A DNA stretch of 64,000 bases, from the NCBI RefSeq assembly GCF_018200035.1, contig NZ_CP073582.1, forward strand, positions 128,821-192,820, in the 5' to 3' direction. This DNA comes from Sulfitobacter albidus (GTDB lineage: Bacteria > Pseudomonadota > Alphaproteobacteria > Rhodobacterales > Rhodobacteraceae). Below, piece after piece: positions 44,704 through 55,027 of the stretch (the first letter of the stretch is position 1; each line of letters starts with the position of its first letter). Made by a program: the position numbers and the translations under genes. The notes under the pieces were generated by a model, which did not search any database, had not been told where the DNA came from, and worked only from the letters and a program-made list of their open reading frames with translations.

Positions 44704-46502
44704 CTAGTGATTGTCGCGCGGCATGGAGCGGCGGGCGATGTCGCGGTAGCGGTCCGCCCCTTCCAGTGTCATGCCCTGATCAAGGCGCCCGACCCGCTCG
44801 CGGAAAATCTCCTGCCAGGGGGATTGGCTTTCGGGCATGTCATAGCCGCCGTTCGCCGCAAGCGCGCGCGCCCGCTCGTTCAGCTCGTCGAGCGGGACAA
44901 GCATGTCGGCGGTGCCGCGGCCCAGATCGATGCGCACCCGATCACCTGTTTGCAACAGCGCCAGCCCCCGCCATCCGCCGCCTCAGGCGAGGCATTCAGG
45001 ATCGACGGCGAGCCTGACGTGCCCGATTGCCGTCCGTCCCCGATACACGGCAGCGCCTGCACGCCCTGTTTGATCAGGTAGGAGGGCGGGCGCATGTTCA
45101 CGACCTCGGCCGCACCGGGATAGCCCTTTGGCCCCGCGCCGCGCATGAACAGAACGCAGGTGGCGTCGATATTCTCGGAAGGGTCATCAATGCGGTGGTG
45201 GAAATCCTCAGGCCCGTCGAACACGATTGCCCGGCCCTCAAACGCTTCAGGATCATCGGGGTTGCTGAGATAGCGCGCCCGAAAATCCTCCGAGATCACA
45301 GAGGTTTTCATGATCGCGCTCTCAAAGAGGTTGCCCGACAGGTTCAGGAACCCCGCCTCGGCCACCATCGGATTGTCGGCGCTGCGGATCACATCCGTGT
45401 TGCGGCTGCGCAAAAGCGCGCAGTTATCCGCAAGGCTGTGGCCATTGGCAGTCACCGCATCCGGGTGCGGCAGAAGCCCCGCTGAAATCAACTCCCCGAT
45501 CACGGCAGGCACGCCGCCGGCCTGCTGGTAATCCTCCCCGAGATATTTGCCTGCCGGCTGCATGTTCACCAGCAGCGGAATATGATGCCCCACGCGCTGC
45601 CAGTCGTCATTGTCCAAGGGCACGCCAAGGTGGCGCGCGATGGCGTTGAGGTGGATGGGCGCGTTTGTCGATCCGCCGATGGCCGAGTTGATGACGATCG
45701 CGTTCTCGAACGCTTCGCGGGTCATCACATCGCTCGGGCGCAGATCCTCCCACACCATTTCGACGGCGCGCTTGCCGGTCTCATAGGCGATCTGGCCGCG
45801 TTCGCGGTAGGGCGCGGGGATCGCCGCCGATCCGGGCAGCTGCATCCCCAGGGCCTCGGCAAGGCTGTTCATCGTGGTGGCCGTGCCCATGGTGTTGCAA
45901 TAGCCGACCGAGGGCGAGGACGCAGCCGCTATCTCCATGAATTCATCGGTGTCAATGTTGCCTGCGGCCAATTGCTCGCGCGCTTTCCAGATCACGGTGC
46001 CAGAGCCCGCACGCTCCCCCTTCCACCAGCCGTTGAGCATCGGGCCAACGGACAAGGCAATGGCAGGAATGTTCACGGTCGCCGCAGCCATCAGAAGCGC
46101 GGGTGTCGTCTTGTCACAGCCGATGTTCAGCACGACCCCGTCGAGCGGATAGCCATAGAGCGTTTCGACCAGCGACAGATAGGCCAGATTGCGATCCAGC
46201 GAAGCAGTGGGGCGTTTGCCGGTTTCCTGAATGGGGTGCACGGGCACTTCGATACAGGTGCCGCCCGCCGCGATGATACCGTCGCGCACGCGCTTGCTCA
46301 GCTCGATGTGGTGGCGGTTGCAGGGGCTCAGATCACTGCCCGTCTGTGCGATGGCAATGATCGGCTTGCCCGATTGCAGTTCCTCGCGGGTCAGCCCGTA
46401 GTTGAGATAGCGTTCGAGATAAAGCGCCGTCATCTCAAGATTGTCGGGGTTCATGAACCATTTGCGCGAACGCAGGTCGTCCTTTGTGATCTGCTTGGTC
46501 AT
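44704..46502 (-). pseudogene. IlvD/Edd-family sugar-acid dehydratase, one frameshift near the 3' end
   Basis: The main frame (46502 to about 44960) has the iron-sulfur cysteines in [19 protein letters not shown] and [12 protein letters not shown], as in dihydroxyacid and sugar-acid dehydratases (arabonate/xylonate type). Adding one base in the C-run at 44965-44969 (G-run in coding sense) joins GGG to [20 protein letters not shown] and the C-terminus at 44704, giving about 599 residues, the normal family length. Its ATG overlaps the SDR stop (ATGA). It would dehydrate an aldonate to a 2-keto-3-deoxy acid for the SDR and FAH enzymes beside it. Confidence 0.85.
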
Positions 46503-47260
46503 TGGCCTGACCATCCTCCGTCGATGATGTGAGTGTGTCCGGTGGTGAAGGCGCTTTCGTCACTGGCAAGGTAGACCACAAGCGCCGCGATTTCCTCGGC
46601 ACTGGCGACCCGCCCCATCGGCTGGCGCGCCACGAATTGCGCCATCGCCGCGTCGTAGCTGCCCAGCTCTTCGCCCAGTGCCTTTACCCGGTCGTGCCAG
46701 CTGGGGCTTTCCACCGTGCCGGGGCAGATGCAGTTACAGCGGATACCCTGTTTGATGTAGTCGACCGCGACCGATTTTGTCAGCCCGACCACTGCCGCCT
46801 TGGTGGTGCCATAGACGAACCTGTTGGGCGCCCCGATGATCGATCCCAGTGCCGACGACATATTGATGATCGACCCGCCGCCGCGCTCAAGCATGCCGGG
46901 CAGCGCAGCCCGGATGCTGCGCACCATAGATTGGACGTTGAGATCAAAGGCAAAGTCAATTTCGTCATCCGTAGCGTCCAATATGGTGCCGTGGTGCACG
47001 AAACCCGCACAATTGAACAAGACGTCGGGCGCGGCCCGCGCGACCCCTTCCTTCACGCTGTCGGTATCACGGGCGTCGAGCACGAAACTTTCAATATTTT
47101 CGAGATTCTCATCGCGAATCGTGGATAGCGTCTCGGCGTTTACATCTGTCGCAAACACCCGTGCGCCTTCGCGCGCCATGGCAATCGCACTTGCGCGACC
47201 GATGCCCTGACCGGCAGCCGTCACCAGCACCCGCTTTCCTGCAAGTCTTTGTCCTGTCAC
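46499..47260 (-). CDS. Short-chain dehydrogenase, 2-keto-3-deoxy-L-fuconate dehydrogenase-like
   Basis: This 253-aa SDR starts at a GTG (47260), placing [20 protein letters not shown] at its front; upstream in-frame codons lack a good box. It has [19 protein letters not shown], Ser in [14 protein letters not shown] for Tyr/Lys and ends IIDGGWSGQ. The [18 protein letters not shown] segment is typical of 2-keto-3-deoxy-L-fuconate dehydrogenases and related BDH2-type enzymes. It would oxidise C4 of a 2-keto-3-deoxy acid made by the dehydratase gene that follows. It is first in the minus-strand operon. Confidence 0.83.
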   Translation of the reverse strand: MTGQRLAGKRVLVTAAGQGIGRASAIAMAREGARVFATDVNAETLSTIRDENLENIESFVLDARDTDSVKEGVARAAPDVLFNCAGFVHHGTILDATDDEIDFAFDLNVQSMVRSIRAALPGMLERGGGSIINMSSALGSIIGAPNRFVYGTTKAAVVGLTKSVAVDYIKQGIRCNCICPGTVESPSWHDRVKALGEELGSYDAAMAQFVARQPMGRVASAEEIAALVVYLASDESAFTTGHTHIIDGGWSGQ

Positions 47261-47432
47261 GATATCTCGTTCTCTCTGTTTCCTCGCGACCGACCATTGC
47301 CGTGTCCCGGGGGGCCTCCCGTTGATCTGCACACCAAGGTGCTACTGGCACTTTAGCCGGATACGGTTAGCGTATGACAGAGAATATGATTTGACCATAA
47401 CCTGCCGCAGATACGCGGCGAAAGGACCGACC

Positions 47433-48317
47433 ATGACGACGCCCCGCAAGATTACCCTGATCGGCACCGGCCTGATGGGCCTGCCGATGTCGCGCAACCT
47501 GATGAAGGCCGGGCACGACCTGACCGTCTGGAACCGCAACCCGGAAAAGGCCGCCCCGCTGGTGGCCGAAGGGGCCGCCACAGCAGCGACTGCGGGCGAG
47601 GCGATTGCGGGCGCAGAGGTGGTGATCGCGATGCTGTCGGACGGGGTGGCGACGCAGGCGTTGCTCGATGATCCGGGCGTCGACGCGGCGCTGACAAAGG
47701 GCATGGTCTGGATCGACATGAGCAGTGCCAAACCCGATCACGCACGCGCCCAATCCGCAGCCCTCGCCGCGCGCGGCATCGCCCATCTCGACGCGCCCGT
47801 ATCCGGCGGCACCAAAGGGGCCGAGGCCGGCAGCCTAGCCATCATGGTCGGCGGCGATGCGCAGATCTGTGAGAGCGTGCGCAGCGTATTTGATGCCATG
47901 GGCCGCGCGGTTCACGTCGGCCCTTCGGGCGCGGGACAGCTGTGCAAGCTGGCAAATCAGACCATCGTGGCGGTGACGATCTCTGCCGTGGCGGAGGCGA
48001 CATTGCTCGCCGAAAAGGGCGGCGCTGATCCGGCGGCCCTGCGCGCGGCCCTTCGCGGCGGATTTGCCGACAGCGTGATCCTGCAGCAGCATGGGGAGCG
48101 TATGTCGGAGGGCAATTTCACCCCCGGCGGACTGTCGGTGCTGCAACTCAAAGACCTCGACAACACGCTGGCGGAGGCGGCGGCCGTGGGCCTCACCCTG
48201 CCCTCCACACAATCGGTGCGCGACCGGTTCGCGCGGTTCGTGCATGATCTGGACGGCGCCGAAAAGGATCACAGCGGCCTCTATCTTGAACTTAAGGAAA
48301 GGAACGGCCTGCAATGA
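47433..48317 (+). CDS. NAD(P)-dependent beta-hydroxyacid dehydrogenase (tartronate semialdehyde reductase-like)
   Basis: This 294-aa protein has GTGLMGLPMSRNL at the N-terminus, the substrate-binding DAPVSGGTKGAEAGSLAIMV segment and the catalytic Lys in GQLCKLANQ. It belongs to the 3-hydroxyisobutyrate/2-hydroxy-3-oxopropionate reductase family. The ATG at 47433 has an AAAGGA box. Its stop overlaps the start of the DenD-like gene (ATGA), so the two act together. It diverges from the SDR operon across a 172-base gap that must hold both promoters. Confidence 0.87.
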   Translation: MTTPRKITLIGTGLMGLPMSRNLMKAGHDLTVWNRNPEKAAPLVAEGAATAATAGEAIAGAEVVIAMLSDGVATQALLDDPGVDAALTKGMVWIDMSSAKPDHARAQSAALAARGIAHLDAPVSGGTKGAEAGSLAIMVGGDAQICESVRSVFDAMGRAVHVGPSGAGQLCKLANQTIVAVTISAVAEATLLAEKGGADPAALRAALRGGFADSVILQQHGERMSEGNFTPGGLSVLQLKDLDNTLAEAAAVGLTLPSTQSVRDRFARFVHDLDGAEKDHSGLYLELKERNGLQ

Positions 48318-49297
48318 CCAAGATCCTCGTTCTCGGAGGTGGCGGCATGATCGGGCAAAAGCTTGCCCAGCGGCTGCCGGGTGCCTACCCCGACGCGCAA
48401 GTCACCCTGTTTGACCGGGCGTTCCCGGCGATGGGCGCTCCCTGCAAACAGATCACCGGCGATGTGGCCGACCCGGCCACCGCAAAACGACTGGCGGCGG
48501 ATCGTCCCGACGTAATCTTTCACCTCGCCGCCATTGTCTCCGGTCAGGCCGAGGCTGAATTTGATCTGGGCTGGCAGATCAACATGATGGCGATGTGGCA
48601 CCTGCTGGGCGCGCTGAAGGATGAACACGACGCTTCGGGCGGCAGCTACCGACCCCGGCTCGTGTTCACATCGTCGATTGCCGTTTTTGGCGGCCCGTTC
48701 CCCGACAAGATCGACGACGAATTTCTCAGCGCGCCGCGCACCAGCTACGGTGCGCAAAAGGCTGCGTGCGAGCTGATGGTGAGCGATTTCAGCCGCAAAG
48801 GCTTTGTCGACGGTATCTCACTGCGGTTGCCCACGATCTGCGTGCGACCGGGCAAACCGAACGCCGCCGCCTCCGGCTTTTTCTCGGGGATCATCCGCGA
48901 GCCGCTCAACGGGCAGGACGCGATCCTGCCGGTGCCCGATACGGTACGCCATTGGCACGCGAGCCCCCGCGCCGCCGTGGGCTTCCTGTTGCACGCGACG
49001 GGGCTTGATACCGAACGGCTGGACGGGCGGCGCGCGTTGAACCTTCCAGGGTTCAGTTGCACCGTCGCCGAACAGATCGAGGCGCTGCGCCGGGCGGCAG
49101 GACAGGAGGCGGTCGATCGGATTAAACCAATGCCCGACCCCGCCATCATGGCCATCGTCGACGGCTGGCCCCGCGATTTTGCGCCAAACCGCGGCATCGC
49201 ACTGGGGTTCGAGGCGGAGCGGGATTTTGACGAGATTATCCGCGTCTACATCGAAGAGGAGATTTCGAGCTCCTCAAGCGTCTCTCCGGTCAGGTGA
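48314..49297 (+). CDS. denD: D-erythronate dehydrogenase-like NAD-dependent epimerase/dehydratase
   Basis: This 327-aa extended SDR has VLGGGGMIGQKLAQRL at the start, TSSIAVFGG, and YGAQK (Tyr/Lys catalytic pair in SYGAQKAACEL). The whole sequence resembles DenD, which oxidises D-erythronate to 2-keto-D-erythronate. It is coupled to the upstream beta-hydroxyacid dehydrogenase by an ATGA overlap. Its last 52 bases overlap the convergent GntR gene, giving SSSSS-rich residues at the end that are unusual and may reflect that overlap. Confidence 0.82.
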   Translation: MTKILVLGGGGMIGQKLAQRLPGAYPDAQVTLFDRAFPAMGAPCKQITGDVADPATAKRLAADRPDVIFHLAAIVSGQAEAEFDLGWQINMMAMWHLLGALKDEHDASGGSYRPRLVFTSSIAVFGGPFPDKIDDEFLSAPRTSYGAQKAACELMVSDFSRKGFVDGISLRLPTICVRPGKPNAAASGFFSGIIREPLNGQDAILPVPDTVRHWHASPRAAVGFLLHATGLDTERLDGRRALNLPGFSCTVAEQIEALRRAAGQEAVDRIKPMPDPAIMAIVDGWPRDFAPNRGIALGFEAERDFDEIIRVYIEEEISSSSSVSPVR

Positions 49298-49917
49298 CGC
49301 GCGAGATGTTCGTGAATGCGTGCACGGGTCAGTGCCTCGTCGCCTGATAGCGCCGCATCGAGGATGGCGGCGTGATGCGTGATGTTTTCCGAGATGAAAT
49401 CAAACCGCCGGTCGGCCACCATCAACTGCTGGCGAAACTGGTCGTAGACCCGTTCGTGCATCGTCTGGAGCGTCCCGGAGCCGCAGGCGGCGATCAGCGT
49501 CTGATGAAACTCCCGCTCCGCGCCAAACCAGATCGCGACGAGGTCGGGCTGGAAATCGCGCCCGCTAATCCGCGTCTCGATATGGCTCAGTTGGTGATGC
49601 GCCGCCGTCAGCCGGGCTTCCCAGGCGACGCCGCCGCGGCGGATCGAAAGCACCGTCCCCTCGCCCTCCAACAGCACGCGCAGATGGGTCAGTTCCGCTA
49701 GTTTTTGCGCGGAGCGTTCGGGCACCCGAAAGCCGCGCTGCTCCTGAAAAACCACGAGCCCGTCGGTAGACAGCCGAAACAGCGACTCACGCACTGTACT
49801 TGCTGAACAGCCAAAATCCTCACGCAGAACCTCAGCGCGCAATCGCGAACCATGCGGGAAGGCGTTTGTTATCAATCGATTTTTAAGGTCTTGGTAGATG
49901 TCGGTATCTTGTGCCAT
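49246..49917 (-). CDS. GntR-family transcriptional regulator with FCD domain (TRAP/sugar-acid operon control)
   Basis: This 223-aa protein has an N-terminal winged helix (DLKNRLITNAFPHGSRLRAE, FGCSASTVRESLFRLSTDGL) and an FCD domain (about 90-215, with HHQLSHIETR and FHQTLIAACG). It is divergent from the TRAP operon with 192 bases between starts; the AT-rich inverted repeats there are candidate binding sites. FCD regulators usually release DNA on binding a sugar acid. Its 3' end overlaps the convergent denD by 52 bases. Confidence 0.86.
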   Translation of the reverse strand: MAQDTDIYQDLKNRLITNAFPHGSRLRAEVLREDFGCSASTVRESLFRLSTDGLVVFQEQRGFRVPERSAQKLAELTHLRVLLEGEGTVLSIRRGGVAWEARLTAAHHQLSHIETRISGRDFQPDLVAIWFGAEREFHQTLIAACGSGTLQTMHERVYDQFRQQLMVADRRFDFISENITHHAAILDAALSGDEALTRARIHEHLARHLTGETLEELEISSSM

Positions 49918-49960
49918 GCTCGTCGCAGCTTTGATCGTTTCGCTTCACCCTACGCGATAA

Positions 49961-50003
49961 AATTTCGTGAATATATATAAATCTCGAAATTATTAGAAAT
50001 TTC
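49961..50003. promoter_or_regulatory. AT-rich inverted repeats in the GntR/TRAP divergent region
   Basis: AATTTCG at 49961-49967 is mirrored by CGAAATT at 49985-49991, and GAAATT at 49986-49991 is mirrored by AATTTC at 49998-50003. The stretch is strikingly AT-rich against a GC-rich background and lies between the GntR start (49917) and dctP start (50110). These half-sites are plausible operators for the adjacent GntR protein, or part of the promoter. Confidence 0.45.
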
Positions 50004-50109
50004 ACTTTTTTCTTGTCCCAAACGATTCCCCGGAATAACGTCGAGACAGCGTATCCAACTGGCAGCTGAATGATTGCCGGACCGCGCGCACAACGTCTGG
50101 GAGGACAAC

Positions 50110-51132
50110 ATGAAAATGATCAAAACAGCGGCCACGGTGGCCGTTGCTGCCGCTATGGCAGCGGGCACGGCGATGGCCGATGGCCACGCAAGCACCAACT
50201 TGCGCATTCAGACGCACTTCTCGCCCGAGACGCTGTCCGGCAAGATGGCGGCGAAATACATTGACGACGTGCAGACCATGTCGAACGGCGAAATCGCGAT
50301 CGAGATGTTTTATTCCTCGTCCGTGGTGAAATCGGTCGAGACCTTTGACGCCGCGGCGACAGGGATCCTTGATTGCGACATGACCGGCGGTGCGTATCAG
50401 ACCGGCAAGAACCCTGCGTTCCAGTTCGCGGGCGACCTGATGGGCGGCTACCAGAACCCCTACCAGCAGATGGCATGGTTGCTGCATGGCGATGGCCGCG
50501 CGGCGCTGAACGAGCTTTACAACGGCTACGACATGACCTTCATCGGCTGGTGGATTCCCGGCCCGGAATCGCTGGCGTCCACTGCTCCGATCCGCAACGC
50601 CGAAGACTTCAAGGACTGGAAATTCCGCTCCCCCCCCGGCCTCGCGACCAAAGTGTTCTCGGCCCTTGGTGCCTCGCCCATCGTGATGGATTTCAACGAG
50701 ATCTTTACGGCGCTGGAAACCGGCATCATCGACGGCGCGGATGCCGCCAACCTGACCAACAACGTCGGTCTGGGTCTCTATGACATCGCCACGCACACCA
50801 ACTTCCCCGGCTTCCACTCGATGCCCGCCGACCACCTGGCGTGTCGCACCGACGTCTGGGAAGCGATGCCGGACCATCACAAGCGCATCATGACCGTCGC
50901 CATGGACAGCCTCGCGCTGCACAACGCGTCGATCAACGAAGTGCAGAACGCCCAAACCGCGAAAGAGCTGACGGCAAAAGGCATTACCCTGCACGAATGG
51001 AGCCCTGAGGATCTGCAGAAATACCGCGATGCGGTGCAGACCGGCTGGACCGAGTTCGCCACCACACCCGAAGCCAAGGCGCTGCTGGAAAGCCACATCA
51101 GCTTCCTTCAGGACATGGGCGCGATGAAGTAA
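50110..51132 (+). CDS. dctP: TRAP transporter substrate-binding protein DctP
   Basis: This 340-aa protein has a clear Sec signal peptide (MKMIKTAATVAVAAAMAAGT, cleavage near AMA-DG). The mature DctP fold follows (FSPETLSGKMAAKYIDDVQT, KFRSPPGLATKVFSALGASP with the conserved Arg that binds carboxylate, and ALETGIIDGAD). It captures a carboxylate substrate in the periplasm. The GGGAGG box supports the ATG at 50110. It heads an operon whose other genes are sugar-acid dehydratases, so a hexonate or hexuronate is the likely substrate. Confidence 0.93.
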   Translation: MKMIKTAATVAVAAAMAAGTAMADGHASTNLRIQTHFSPETLSGKMAAKYIDDVQTMSNGEIAIEMFYSSSVVKSVETFDAAATGILDCDMTGGAYQTGKNPAFQFAGDLMGGYQNPYQQMAWLLHGDGRAALNELYNGYDMTFIGWWIPGPESLASTAPIRNAEDFKDWKFRSPPGLATKVFSALGASPIVMDFNEIFTALETGIIDGADAANLTNNVGLGLYDIATHTNFPGFHSMPADHLACRTDVWEAMPDHHKRIMTVAMDSLALHNASINEVQNAQTAKELTAKGITLHEWSPEDLQKYRDAVQTGWTEFATTPEAKALLESHISFLQDMGAMK

Positions 51133-51210
51133 ACGCGCGCCTCTGAAAAGGGACGTGCTGCGGCAAGGCTGTTGATCGATGGCCTTGCCGTTTTTGCCTC
51201 AGGAACCACG

Positions 51211-52380
51211 ATGAAAATCACCGCGATCATCAGCCATGTGTTGCAATACGACATGCCCGAGGTTCTGGGCTATTCGCAGCAATACTACGCCAAACGCACG
51301 GCGCATCTGGTCGAGGTGCAGACCGACGAAGGCGTGACCGGCTGGGGCGAATGTTTTGGGCCCGGCAACGTGGCGATCGCAAATAAAGCCATCGTTGAAA
51401 AGGTCATCCAACCGCTGGTTCTGGGCATGGACCCGATGGACCGCGACGTGATCTGGCACAAGGTCTATAACCTTTTGCGAGACCACGGACAAAAGGGGAT
51501 GCCGATGCAATCCCTGTCGGGCGTGGATATCGCCCTGTGGGACATTGCGGGCAAGGTGGCGGGGCTGCCGCTGCACCAGTTGATCGGCGGCGCGCACCGG
51601 CGTGATGTGCCCTGCTACGGCTACGGGATGATGCTGCGGGACGAACCCGTGGCCGATCTGGCCGCGCGGTTCGAGGATGAGGCAGCGGCGATCCGCGACG
51701 CCGGTTTCACCGCGACCAAGATGAAGGTGGGCTTTGGCCCCAAACCCGACGTGAAGCTGTGCGAGGCCGTGCGGCGCGGCGTCGGCGATGACTTCAAATT
51801 CATGGTCGACGCCAATCATTGCTACACCACGTCCGACGCGTTCTATGTCGGGCGCGCGCTGGAAGAGCTGGACGCCTATTGGTTTGAAGAACCCGTCGCC
51901 CCCGAAGACCACGACGGCTACCGCGAGCTACGCGCTGGCCTGCGCGTGAACATCTCGGGCGGCGAGGCGGAGTTCAATCGCTGGGGCTGGCGCGCGATAC
52001 TGGAAAACCGTGGCCTCGACATCGCGCAACCGGAGGTCTGCGCACTAGGGGGGATCAGCGAATATCTGCGGGTGCTAGCGCTGTGTCACGCGCATTTCAC
52101 GCCCGTCGTAAACCATGTCTGGGGCAGTGCCGTGGCCGTCGCCACCAATCTGCATCTGCTGGCGGCGATGCCCCCCCTGCCCGGCGGTCTGCACCCTTGG
52201 GAGCCGATGCTCGAATTCGATACCACCGACAATAAATTCCGCGACGACCTGCTGACCGATCCCCTGGATATCCAGGGGCAGGTCAAAGCCAACGGCGGCC
52301 GTGTCGCCATCCCCACCGGGCCCGGCATCGGGGTCGATCCCGACCGCGATTTCATCGCCCATCACCGCATCGACGCATAG
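51211..52380 (+). CDS. Enolase-superfamily sugar-acid dehydratase (mandelate racemase group)
   Basis: This 389-aa protein has the catalytic KMK pair (Lys170, Lys172), metal ligands Asp200 (VDANHC), Glu226 (WFEEPV) and Glu252 (GGEAE), and a catalytic His302 (VVNHVWG), which is the usual order for acid-sugar dehydratases of the MR group. The seventh-strand motif reads QPEV rather than the common QPDV. It would dehydrate an aldonate or aldarate brought in by the TRAP system. An AGGAA box supports the start. It lies between dctP and dctQ. Confidence 0.88.
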   Translation: MKITAIISHVLQYDMPEVLGYSQQYYAKRTAHLVEVQTDEGVTGWGECFGPGNVAIANKAIVEKVIQPLVLGMDPMDRDVIWHKVYNLLRDHGQKGMPMQSLSGVDIALWDIAGKVAGLPLHQLIGGAHRRDVPCYGYGMMLRDEPVADLAARFEDEAAAIRDAGFTATKMKVGFGPKPDVKLCEAVRRGVGDDFKFMVDANHCYTTSDAFYVGRALEELDAYWFEEPVAPEDHDGYRELRAGLRVNISGGEAEFNRWGWRAILENRGLDIAQPEVCALGGISEYLRVLALCHAHFTPVVNHVWGSAVAVATNLHLLAAMPPLPGGLHPWEPMLEFDTTDNKFRDDLLTDPLDIQGQVKANGGRVAIPTGPGIGVDPDRDFIAHHRIDA

Positions 52381-52390
52381 GAGACAGCCC

Positions 52391-53233
52391 ATGCAGAAAG
52401 CATCCGGCAGCATATCCGAATGGCTCATCCCGCTGGCGTTTGTCGCCACGGTCAGTTGGCTGGTCTGGCACCTGCCGGCCTTCATGCTCGATTGGGTGCC
52501 CTACACATCCGACAGCCTGCGCGGTCAGGTTGAGGCGATTTATCTGCGCGCCGACGTGACGCCCAACCTAGGCGGCATCTTTGGCGGGCATATCGACATC
52601 GTTGACATCGCGGCCCTGATCCTCGCGCCGGTGCTGGTGTTCTTTGGCACCCGCAGCGTGCAACCCGCCGCGATGGAGTTCGAAGGCGCCAGCGCCATTG
52701 ACCGCGTGGCCCTGTTCATAGGGCGCGCGACGATGATGGTGATCGCGATCATGACGGTCGTGATGCTCTATGAAGTGTTCATGCGCTACATCCTTGAGCG
52801 CCCTACCGAATGGGCCAACGAGATGACGCTGTGGTTTGCCAGCTTCACCTTCCTCACTTCCGGCTTTTACGCCATGCAGCAACGCAGCCACATCCGCATT
52901 TTCCTGCTCTACGACGCGGTGCCGCGCTGGTTGCAGCGGGTGTTCGACTGCATCTCGACCCTGCTGATCGTCACCTTCGCGTTCTTTCTGGTCTACGGCA
53001 GCTACAAACAGGTTTTCGTCAACAAGCTCTACAAATGGGAGCTCTACGGCTCTGCCTTCAACCCGCCGATCCCGGCGACGTTGCAGCCGATGGTGCTAAT
53101 CGTGATCACGCTGGTCGCGGTGCAGGCCATTCTGAATCTTATTCAGGATTGGAACAAGGAGCCCGAGATCCACACCGATGAGCCGGATCAGGAAGAAATC
53201 GACGCCCTCAAACGTGCAGTAGGACAAGACTGA
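52391..53233 (+). CDS. dctQ: TRAP transporter small permease DctQ
   Basis: This 280-aa membrane protein is longer than typical DctQ (about 160-200) because of an N-terminal extension with one or two hydrophobic segments (IPLAFVATVSWLVWHLP, DIAALILAPVLVFFG). The DctQ core (about 105-265) has RATMMVIAIMTVVMLYEVFM, WANEMTLWFASFTFLTSG and a C-terminal helix pair. It links DctP and DctM in the membrane. The ATG has an AGGAGA box, and the stop overlaps the dctM start by one base. Confidence 0.9.
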   Translation: MQKASGSISEWLIPLAFVATVSWLVWHLPAFMLDWVPYTSDSLRGQVEAIYLRADVTPNLGGIFGGHIDIVDIAALILAPVLVFFGTRSVQPAAMEFEGASAIDRVALFIGRATMMVIAIMTVVMLYEVFMRYILERPTEWANEMTLWFASFTFLTSGFYAMQQRSHIRIFLLYDAVPRWLQRVFDCISTLLIVTFAFFLVYGSYKQVFVNKLYKWELYGSAFNPPIPATLQPMVLIVITLVAVQAILNLIQDWNKEPEIHTDEPDQEEIDALKRAVGQD

Positions 53234-54854
53234 TGGATATTGGAACAATCTCGCTCGTCCTGATGCTGGCGCTGATCGCGCTGCTGGCCATCGGGATGCC
53301 GCTGGGCCTTGCCTCAGCCTCGCTGGCGGTGCTGGTGATGGTCATGAAGTTCGAGCCGCAGCTGCTCACCGCGCCGTGGACCTTTGGCGACGGGATCCTG
53401 ACCGGACGACCGGGGACAGGGCCGCTTTATATCCTTGCGCAAAAAATATACGGGCTCTTAACGGATTACGTCCTCATATCCGTGCCGCTGTTCATCTTCA
53501 TGGCCTCTTTGCTGGAGCGGTCGGGGATCGCGAAGGACATGTATTCATCGCTCAATGTCTGGCTGTCGCGCACCCGTGGGGGCATCGCCATCGTGACCTC
53601 GATCATGGCGGTGATCATGGCGGCCATGTCGGGGATCATCGGGGGCGAGGTCGTGTTGCTCGGCCTTATCGCGCTGCCGCAGATGTTGCGGCTGGGCTAT
53701 AACCAGAACCTCGCCATCGGCGTGATCTGCGCCAGTGGCAGCCTTGGCACGATGATCCCACCCTCGATCGTGCTGATCATCTACGGTCTGATTACCGAGA
53801 CATCGATCAAGGCGCTGTTCACCGCCTCGTTCATCCCGGGCTTCATGCTTGCGTCGATGATCATCACCTACATCGTGGTGCGCACGCAGCTGCACCCCGA
53901 GGATGCCCCCTGCCCGAACCTGACCCCGACGATCCGGAGCGCGGCGAGAAACGCAAGCTGTTCGGCGCTTTCCTCAGCATCGTAGTCGCGGGGTTCTGCA
54001 CGTTCCTCTTCGCGCGTGCCGCGTTTTTCGAGCTGTCGGGCTCGAACGCCGCCAGCGACGGCGACCCGGCGCGTCTGGGCACGGCGGCGCATATGCCGTG
54101 GCTGGCGGGCATCACGATTGTCTGCCTTGTGCTGATCTACTTTGTCTTTGGTCGCGAGCGCGCGCGCACCGGTTGGCACATGGGCAAAGGGCTTGTAGCA
54201 CCAATGGTGGTGATCGGGGTCGTCATGGGCTCGATCTACGGCGGGATCACGGGGATTACCGAAGCGGCCGGCATGGGCGCCTTTGCGGTGCTGATCATCG
54301 CCATCCTGCGCGGTGAGGGGTCGTTTGCCCTCGTGTGGGAAAGCCTGATGCGCACGCTGCGCTCTACCGGTACGATCATCTGGGTGACCATCGGCGCGGC
54401 CGCCCTTGCGGGCGCCTATACCATCGCTGGCGGTCCGCAGTATGTGGCCGATCTGATCGTCGGGAAAGATTTGCCGACGATGGGCGTAATCCTGACGATG
54501 ATGGTGATCCTACTGTTCATGGGCGCCTTCATGGATTGGGTCGGCATTGTGCTGCTGATCATCCCGGTGTTCCTACCCATCGTTTTGCGCCTGCCCATCG
54601 AAGAGATCGGCTACATCGGGCAGCTGGATCCAAGTCATGTAGCGATCTGGTTCGGGGTGGTGTTCTGTATGAACATGCAAGTGAGCTTCCTGTCGCCCCC
54701 CTTTGGTCCGGCGGCCTTCTACCTGAAATCGGTGGCGCCGCCGCACATCAGTCTGACCGACATTTTCCGCGGGTTCCTGCCGTTCATCGGTATTCAGATC
54801 CTCGCGTTGTCGGTCCTGCTGATCTGGCCAAACATCATCGCGATCCTGCTGTGA
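53233..54854 (+). pseudogene. dctM: TRAP transporter large permease DctM, one frameshift
   Basis: The first frame (53233 to about 53910) gives the N-terminal helices (LALIALLAIGMPLGLASASL, MAAMSGIIGGEVVLLGLIAL, GSLGTMIPPSIVLIIYG). Adding one C in the run at 53906-53910 joins it to LPEPDPDDPERGEKRKLFGA and the remaining helices ending at 54854 (GSIYGGITGITEAAGMGAFA, GAFMDWVGIVLLIIPVFLPI). The repaired protein has about 540 residues and the expected 12 or so spans; a long cytoplasmic loop holds the break. It forms the sodium-driven channel part of the transporter. Confidence 0.88.
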
Positions 54855-55027
54855 TGTTTACGCAGGATAAGGTTTCAGCGTTCGGGACGGTCGATTATCC
54901 TGTCGTCCCGAACGTCTTGCCACTCACCGTCGTGGAGGCGGTGCGGGAGGGCGCGGGCACCCGTCTCGCCCCCGCTTCGCATACCGACTTTCATCGCTGG
55001 AGCTCAGACGCGCCCCGGTGCGCCTGA
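54854..55027 (+). CDS. Possible 57-aa ORF after dctM (doubtful)
   Basis: An ATG overlapping the dctM stop (TGATG) opens a 57-codon frame (MFTQDKVSAFGTVDYPVVPN). No domain is recognised, and the frame contains the long inverted repeat at 54879-54914, which suggests the region is regulatory rather than coding. It is recorded because the position fits coupled translation. Confidence 0.2.
   Translation: MFTQDKVSAFGTVDYPVVPNVLPLTVVEAVREGAGTRLAPASHTDFHRWSSDAPRCA
54879..54914. promoter_or_regulatory. Perfect 11-bp inverted repeat after dctM
   Basis: Bases 54879-54889 pair perfectly with 54904-54914 across 14 bases. There is no T-run, so it is not a standard terminator. In mRNA it would form a stable stem 24 bases after the dctM stop and could set differential expression of transporter and enzyme genes, or protect the transporter mRNA from 3' decay. 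Confidence 0.5.
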
